DNA from: a virus
DNA length: 64,000 nucleotides
IMG/VR virus record: IMGVR_UViG_3300017987_000003
Span: 1 to 64,000 of that record
Strand: one strand, 5' to 3'
Positions 60,721 to 64,000 of the stretch are shown here, one piece after another. A program made the position numbers and the translations under genes. Numbering within the stretch: position 1 is the stretch's first letter; each line of letters begins with the position of its first letter. The notes under the pieces were generated by a model. It was not told where the DNA came from and did no database searches. It saw nothing but the letters and a program-made list of their open reading frames with translations.

Positions 60721-61313
60721 TGGGAAAGTTCAATGTAATTTTGTCGGATTGTCCCTGGCAGTACGATGACAAAGCTGGGAAGCGTGGGGCCGATAAACAT
60801 TACGCTACATTGAGTATGAAGGAATTGATGTTTCTTCGTGTGGGCGATTTGGCGGCCGAGAATTGTGCTCATTTCATGTGGGTGACGGGGCCATTTATGT
60901 TGGAGGGTATCCGTCTTCTCAGGGCCTGGGGTTTTCGGTATCGCAATATTGCATTCACTTGGATCAAGACGAATCGAAAATCGGGGACATTGTTTACTGG
61001 CATGGGCCACTATACGCGATCGAATCCTGAATTTGTTTTGCTAGGGATAAAGGGCAAGATGGAGCGGAAATCCGCGAGTGTTCATTCCGTGATTATGGCG
61101 CCGATGATTTCGCATTCGGCGAAGCCTCCCGAGATCCGCGACAGGATTGTTGAGTTGTTTGGCGATGTGCCTCGTTTGGAGATGTTTGCCAGGGCTCCAT
61201 GGGAGGGATGGGAGCAGACGGGGTTGGAACTAGACAATCTGGACGTGCGAGAATATATTGAGAAGGTGGCTCCTGCGCGAAAGGGCCTATCGGTATTTGG
61301 AAAGCGAACTTGA
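60720..61313 (+). CDS. MT-A70 family N6-adenine methyltransferase
   Basis: 197 aa, TAATG overlap. Begins KFNVILSDCPWQYDD with the DPPW catalytic motif in the variant DCPW (residues 9-12), and HYATLSMKELMFLRVGDLAAENCAHFMWVTGPFMLEG as in phage MT-A70 enzymes. The C-terminus has SNPEFVLLGIKG, SHSAKPPEIRDRIVELFGDVPRLEMFARAPWEGWEQTG, the usual HSxKP and FARxxxxGW motifs. Methylates adenine N6 in DNA, probably to protect the phage genome. Its stop codon lies inside the palindrome at 61304. Confidence 0.92.
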   Translation: MGKFNVILSDCPWQYDDKAGKRGADKHYATLSMKELMFLRVGDLAAENCAHFMWVTGPFMLEGIRLLRAWGFRYRNIAFTWIKTNRKSGTLFTGMGHYTRSNPEFVLLGIKGKMERKSASVHSVIMAPMISHSAKPPEIRDRIVELFGDVPRLEMFARAPWEGWEQTGLELDNLDVREYIEKVAPARKGLSVFGKRT

Positions 61314-61319
61314 GTTCGC
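61304..61319. repeat. 16-bp palindrome copy 9 (GCGAACTTGAGTTCGC)
   Basis: Overlaps the TGA stop of the methyltransferase (the central TGA). AGGAGGAT for the next gene follows directly. Confidence 0.88.
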
Positions 61320-61328
61320 AAGGAGGAT

Positions 61329-61658
61329 ATGATGACGGGCAGAAATCTGGTGTTATATGTGTGGGTGTTTTTGACCTCGTGTTGGACCACTCTTGCTGTT
61401 CAGGGTTGTCATGATAGATGCGAGCCCGAGGCGATGCGGTGCAACGGTGATCGGGTCGAGATTTGCAATACTGAAGAGGATTGGGAAGTGGCATCGAAGG
61501 GCAAGTGTGACGAGATCGAAGATTTTGGTCTGGGCCTCGAATGGACATGCTGTGTCGATCCCAGTGATGGGTTGCCATCGTGTTTGCCGAAGGACGAATG
61601 TGATAATCCTGAAGATGGGTTTGATATGGATGCGAGCGTCGGGGATGGTGGTGTTTGA
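61329..61658 (+). CDS. Secreted Cys-rich protein
   Basis: 109 aa (or from the second Met at 61332). Signal peptide NLVLYVWVFLTSCWTTLAVQG with a Cys just after it (QGC, a weak lipobox), then a Cys-rich mature part CHDRCEPEAMRCNGDRVEICNTEEDW...CDEIEDFG...CCVDPSDGLPSCLPKDECDNPEDG and an acidic tail. Similar Cys-rich exported domains occur in myxobacterial and other deltaproteobacterial proteins. AGGAGG 5 nt upstream. TGATG overlap with the next gene. Confidence 0.68.
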   Translation: MMTGRNLVLYVWVFLTSCWTTLAVQGCHDRCEPEAMRCNGDRVEICNTEEDWEVASKGKCDEIEDFGLGLEWTCCVDPSDGLPSCLPKDECDNPEDGFDMDASVGDGGV

Positions 61659-61840
61659 TGTCGTGGGCTAGTGAGGTCAGGGTTGATGTGGAGCGAGCGG
61701 GGACGAAAGGCAACCTTATCCTGAAGAAGCCTGGCAAGAAGTATCACATGAAGTGCGTGGGTTGTCGAAAGACATCGACATTTCGTGTGGGGAAGGTTCG
61801 TCCGAAGGCGTGTCCGAAATGTGGAAAGAAAGGGAGGTAG
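61658..61840 (+). CDS. Small zinc-ribbon protein
   Basis: 60 aa from MSWASEVRVDVERAG; CVGCRKTSTFRVGKVRPKACPKCGKKG gives two CxxC pairs 17 residues apart, a typical zinc ribbon of the rubredoxin or TFIIS type. Basic. Nucleic-acid binding is likely but unproven. Confidence 0.72.
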   Translation: MSWASEVRVDVERAGTKGNLILKKPGKKYHMKCVGCRKTSTFRVGKVRPKACPKCGKKGR

Positions 61841-61843
61841 CTG

Positions 61844-62470
61844 ATGCGAGTAACAGGAAAAGAAGTCAGAGATTTCTGGAAGTACATGTCCAAGAAGTAC
61901 AATTTCGACATTGTGACGAAGGGCGATGCCGAGGAGATGAGAATCATTGGCTGGGCGCTCGATCTGATGGACATTCAGAGCCAGAAAGAGTTCATGAAGA
62001 AGTACACGACGACCGTCGTCCTTGGCGAATGGCGCTGTGTATACGTTCCGTTCGAGATTGGCAAGGGGTCACAGGCTCAACTGATCGCGCAGATTGAAAT
62101 CTGCGTCCATGAATGTCAGCATGTTGTACAGGCCGATCGTGAGAGAGCGCAGCCCATAAAGTATCTCACAAGTGACGCGAGCCGTGCGTACTACGAGGCG
62201 GATGCGTATGGGGCGAGCATGGAGATGCACTACTTCTTGACTGGCAAGCTTCTGAGTCCGAGATCTCTGGCCAACGATCTCAAGGCGTATACCATCGGTG
62301 CTGGCGACCGGCGCATTGCCGAGAAGCATCTTGTGGTTACGGCAAAGGTTGTAAAAAGGGGTGGCGTGATGACGGGCGTTTCGAAGGTGTCGATTGCCTG
62401 GTGGAAGCGGAGAAAGAAAAATACTGTGAAATTCAGAAAGATCTCTCCAATACGCATCTCTCCAATGTAA
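61844..62470 (+). CDS. HExxH-type metallopeptidase-like protein
   Basis: 208 aa, starts MRVTGKEVRDFWKYM. The motif IEICVHECQHVVQ at about 83-95 is a HExxH zinc site (HECQH), and YEADAYGASMEMHYFLTG (about 115-132) would give the third ligand. The basic C-terminus (WWKRRKKNTVKFRK) could bind nucleic acid. Compare the other HExxH gene at 52943. Substrate unknown. Last gene before a 150-bp regulatory gap. Confidence 0.75.
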   Translation: MRVTGKEVRDFWKYMSKKYNFDIVTKGDAEEMRIIGWALDLMDIQSQKEFMKKYTTTVVLGEWRCVYVPFEIGKGSQAQLIAQIEICVHECQHVVQADRERAQPIKYLTSDASRAYYEADAYGASMEMHYFLTGKLLSPRSLANDLKAYTIGAGDRRIAEKHLVVTAKVVKRGGVMTGVSKVSIAWWKRRKKNTVKFRKISPIRISPM

Positions 62471-62532
62471 GTGCCCGAAATCTTGGGCCTATTCCTGCCT
62501 GGAATGAAATCGAAAAAAGTCGGGTCAGGGGG

Positions 62533-62562
62533 TTGACAAACGCCTCTGGAGTGGGCAACTAT
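62533..62562 (+). promoter_or_regulatory. Promoter of TTGACAAACG family
   Basis: TTGACA (62533-62538), 18-nt spacer starting AACGC, AACTAT (62557-62562). The -35 is perfect, the -10 weaker. Confidence 0.7.
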
Positions 62563-62590
62563 GTGAGTGCGAGGCAGGCAAACCAAGATG

Positions 62591-62607
62591 GTCAGGAAGA
62601 TCCTGGC
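62591..62607 (+). promoter_or_regulatory. 5'-UTR hairpin with AAGAT loop
   Basis: GTCAGG-AAGAT-CCTGGC, directly followed by AGGAGG of the 62621 gene. Arm sequences are the swap of those at 47673. Confidence 0.77.
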
Positions 62608-62620
62608 AGGAGGTTGAAGA

Positions 62621-63136
62621 ATGAAGAACGCAACAACAATCGCAATAACAAAGGTCGTGTCGGGACGCAGCAAGGCTGCCAAGGAAGCGCGCAAGGCGCT
62701 GGAGCCTGGCGAGTATGACATTGACACCACGGTCCACATCACGGGCACCCTGAAGGTCGGCGAGGATCACACGATCGCACCGACGGCCTCCTTGCTCAAT
62801 CAGGAATTTTTGGCCCTGGTCCTCCACCACGCGGGCATCACGCGCGACGCGGCAGCGAACGTCATCAAGAAGGTTGCGGACGATTACCTGGTCAACTGGA
62901 CGGGCAGCGACGAGGACAAGGCGAGCGCCAAGGAAGAGCGCAAGGCGCTGGTTGCGGCTTTTGATCCCGAAGGCAAGATCGAAGGCATCTTTGCCGAGTT
63001 CAAGGACACGCTGCCGCAGATCCCGAGCAAGGGCAAAGTGACATGGAAGGGCAACGCCGAGGAGGTCGCCGCCGACGCTCCTGCGGAGATCGAGATTGGC
63101 GACCTTGCCGAGGCCGCTGAAAAAGAAACCGCCTAA
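62621..63136 (+). CDS. Hypothetical abundant-type early protein
   Basis: 171 aa, strong SD and hairpin. Codons are GC-rich and C-ending, unlike the AT-richer neighbours, suggesting high expression or different origin. Sequence: strands (TTIAITKVVSGRSKAAKEARKALEPGEYDIDTTVHITGTLKVG), then helices (FLALVLHHAGITRDAAANVIKKVADDYLVNW) and an acidic, Ala-rich tail (EIEIGDLAEAAEKETA). Resembles no family I know. It is alone in its transcription unit, between a promoter and a terminator. Confidence 0.7.
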   Translation: MKNATTIAITKVVSGRSKAAKEARKALEPGEYDIDTTVHITGTLKVGEDHTIAPTASLLNQEFLALVLHHAGITRDAAANVIKKVADDYLVNWTGSDEDKASAKEERKALVAAFDPEGKIEGIFAEFKDTLPQIPSKGKVTWKGNAEEVAADAPAEIEIGDLAEAAEKETA

Positions 63137-63196
63137 TTACATCCAACCCCATCCAGGAGGGTAACGGTTTGGCCGACCCTCCTCGGCCAGTAGAGA

Positions 63197-63230
63197 AGGG
63201 ATCGATCTGATGGTCGGTCCCTTTGTCCTT
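63197..63230 (+). terminator. Rho-independent terminator
   Basis: AGGGATCGATC (63197-63207), loop TGAT, GGTCGGTCCCT (63212-63222), 11 pairs including two or three G-T, followed by TTTGTCCTTGT. It ends the transcript of the 62621 gene. Confidence 0.6.
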
Positions 63231-63269
63231 GTGTGCTCCAGGATGGTCTGCTAGGATCAACTTGAGAAA

Positions 63270-63689
63270 ATGCGTGAGCTAATAGAACAGAGGAGGGCGC
63301 AGATGAAGACTCTCCCCGCGATGGATTCGGACTTCGAGAGTTCGAATGTTCATTCAATAGGCTATGATGAGCCAACAATGACTCTATTTGTTCGGTTCTG
63401 GCAGTTGAGCAAAAGCAAACGTTCTCAGATCCCTGGTCCAGTCTACAAATATTTCAATGTGGAGAAGAAGGTCTATTTGCAGATGTACTATGCTGCCAGC
63501 AAAGGGAAATTTGTGTGGGAGCGTCTGCGGAATAGATATCGGTATGCCATGATGGGCCGTCGCGGATGGCGTGGTCCGATGACGAAAGTAAACCGTCCGA
63601 ATGCCAAGAATCCTGCTCGTCAGGAGAGGAGAATGGCTCCTCCCAAGAAGCGCAGATCGGGTTCCAAGAGACCAGCTGCCGCCAGGTAG
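63270..63689 (+). CDS. KTSC-domain protein with MRELIEQ leader
   Basis: 139 aa. Starts MRELIEQRRAQMKTLP, the shared leader. Residues about 30-80 (SIGYDEPTMTLFVRFW...VYKYFNVEKKVYLQMYYAASKGKFVWERLRNRYRY) match the KTSC domain, in which a YD-x-x-x-x-L-x-V-x-F strand is followed by YxYxxVP and an S-x-G-x-Y/F-xx-xIR helix. KTSC domains occur next to lysyl-tRNA synthetase or in small phage proteins, with unknown role. C-terminus is Lys/Arg-rich. Confidence 0.75.
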   Translation: MRELIEQRRAQMKTLPAMDSDFESSNVHSIGYDEPTMTLFVRFWQLSKSKRSQIPGPVYKYFNVEKKVYLQMYYAASKGKFVWERLRNRYRYAMMGRRGWRGPMTKVNRPNAKNPARQERRMAPPKKRRSGSKRPAAAR

Positions 63690-63704
63690 TTCGGACTCTA
63701 ACAG

Positions 63705-63732
63705 TTGACAAACTCTCTTTATGCCTTAATCA
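63705..63732 (+). promoter_or_regulatory. Promoter of TTGACAAAC family
   Basis: TTGACA (63705-63710), 16-nt spacer starting AACTC, TAATCA (63727-63732). Confidence 0.7.
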
Positions 63733-63744
63733 TTGTCATAAGAG

Positions 63745-63765
63745 GATTATCCAGCGAGGATAATC
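63745..63765 (+). promoter_or_regulatory. 5'-UTR hairpin, 8-bp stem with AGCGA loop
   Basis: GATTATCC-AGCGA-GGATAATC, 8 perfect pairs followed by AAGGAGG. Stem and loop sequence differ from the RNGAT group but the position before the SD is the same. Confidence 0.65.
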
Positions 63766-63777
63766 AAGGAGGTGGCA

Positions 63778-64000
63778 ATGAGATGGTTTTTGATTGCATC
63801 TATTTTGGTATTGGGATGTGGCGGTGAATATCCTTTATTGGAGGAGGAGGACGCAGGGGGTGTACAATGGGGAGGACAGAGTATGGGGGATGGAGGGGGA
63901 GATAGTGACACAGAAAGTGGAGAAGAGAATACCGAGGATGATGCGGGCGCTGACGTAAAAGATGGAGGATTAGATGATGACACTGATGCTGACGTTGATA
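63778..64000 (+). CDS. Asp/Gly-rich lipoprotein, runs off the window
   Basis: At least 74 aa; no stop within the window. Signal MRWFLIASILVLGC with lipobox LVLGC, mature part starting CGGEYPLLEEEDAGG and then DTESGEENTEDDAGADVKDGGLDDDTDADVD, an Asp/Glu/Gly-rich low-complexity region reminiscent of calcium-binding thrombospondin-like repeats of Myxococcota. A surface-exposed role is inferred. AAGGAGG 5 nt upstream. Confidence 0.65.
   Translation, partial: MRWFLIASILVLGCGGEYPLLEEEDAGGVQWGGQSMGDGGGDSDTESGEENTEDDAGADVKDGGLDDDTDADVD

Overview
The window is a stretch of a large double-stranded DNA phage genome (or prophage) with a contractile, T4/P2-type tail. The evidence is a tail module from tail-assembly chaperone and tape measure to baseplate hub, spike, gp25-like and gpJ/gp6-like wedge proteins and very large fibres, together with dense, mostly overlapping genes (ATGA and TAATG junctions) and 29 tRNA-like genes in two clusters. 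No integrase, terminase or capsid gene is inside the window, so phage versus prophage cannot be settled here. Lipoproteins with Asp/Gly-rich tails and Cys-rich secreted proteins hint at a Deltaproteobacteria/Myxococcota-like host, but this is only a guess.

Layout. 1-3.4 kb: small plus-strand genes, including a staphylococcal-nuclease-like protein and a DUF3175-like protein. 3.48-5.01 kb: first tRNA cluster (16 genes). 5.1-6.74 kb: four minus-strand early-type genes. 6.88-10.33 kb: the highlight, a minus-strand operon made of a 58-aa acidic ORF, a 392-aa Nop/IS110-like protein and a 2-kb array of 54 units of 37 nt. Each unit has two conserved blocks separated by 8-nt variable segments. This matches the architecture of a TIGR-Tas RNA-guided system with a nuclease-less Tas (TasA-type). 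10.57-33.6 kb: tail and baseplate module, with a probable -1 ribosomal frameshift (U_UUU_UUC) just upstream of the tape measure. 33.6-43.1 kb: small virion-type or unknown proteins, many sharing the N-terminal motif M(R/K)(E/K)LIE(R/K/Q). 43.1-44.75 kb: second tRNA cluster (13 genes). 44.75-47.5 kb: minus-strand UvrD-like helicase operon. 47.7-64 kb: a long string of short early or accessory genes, including an RlaP-type nucleotidyltransferase, two HExxH-type metallopeptidases, a YkgJ-like Cys-cluster protein, a Bax-inhibitor-1-like membrane protein, an ASCH/PUA-like protein and an MT-A70 adenine methyltransferase.

Regulation. At least eight promoters share an extended -35 sequence TTGACAAAC. 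Seven of the genes or operons behind them carry a small 5'-UTR hairpin with a 5-nt loop (consensus RNGAT) next to the Shine-Dalgarno, suggesting coordinated transcription plus a shared RNA-binding translational regulator. Nine copies of a 16-bp palindrome (GCGAACTNNAGTTCGC) sit at gene junctions.

The tRNA set covers most codon families; Met, Asn and Ile(GAU) were not seen. Several members are structurally odd: a tRNA-Gly without G18G19 and without a TTC T-loop, an Arg tRNA with almost no D-arm, four Leu-anticodon tRNAs with short variable loops, and three tRNAs with C33. All coordinates, translations and pairings were read by eye; no database search or folding program was run.
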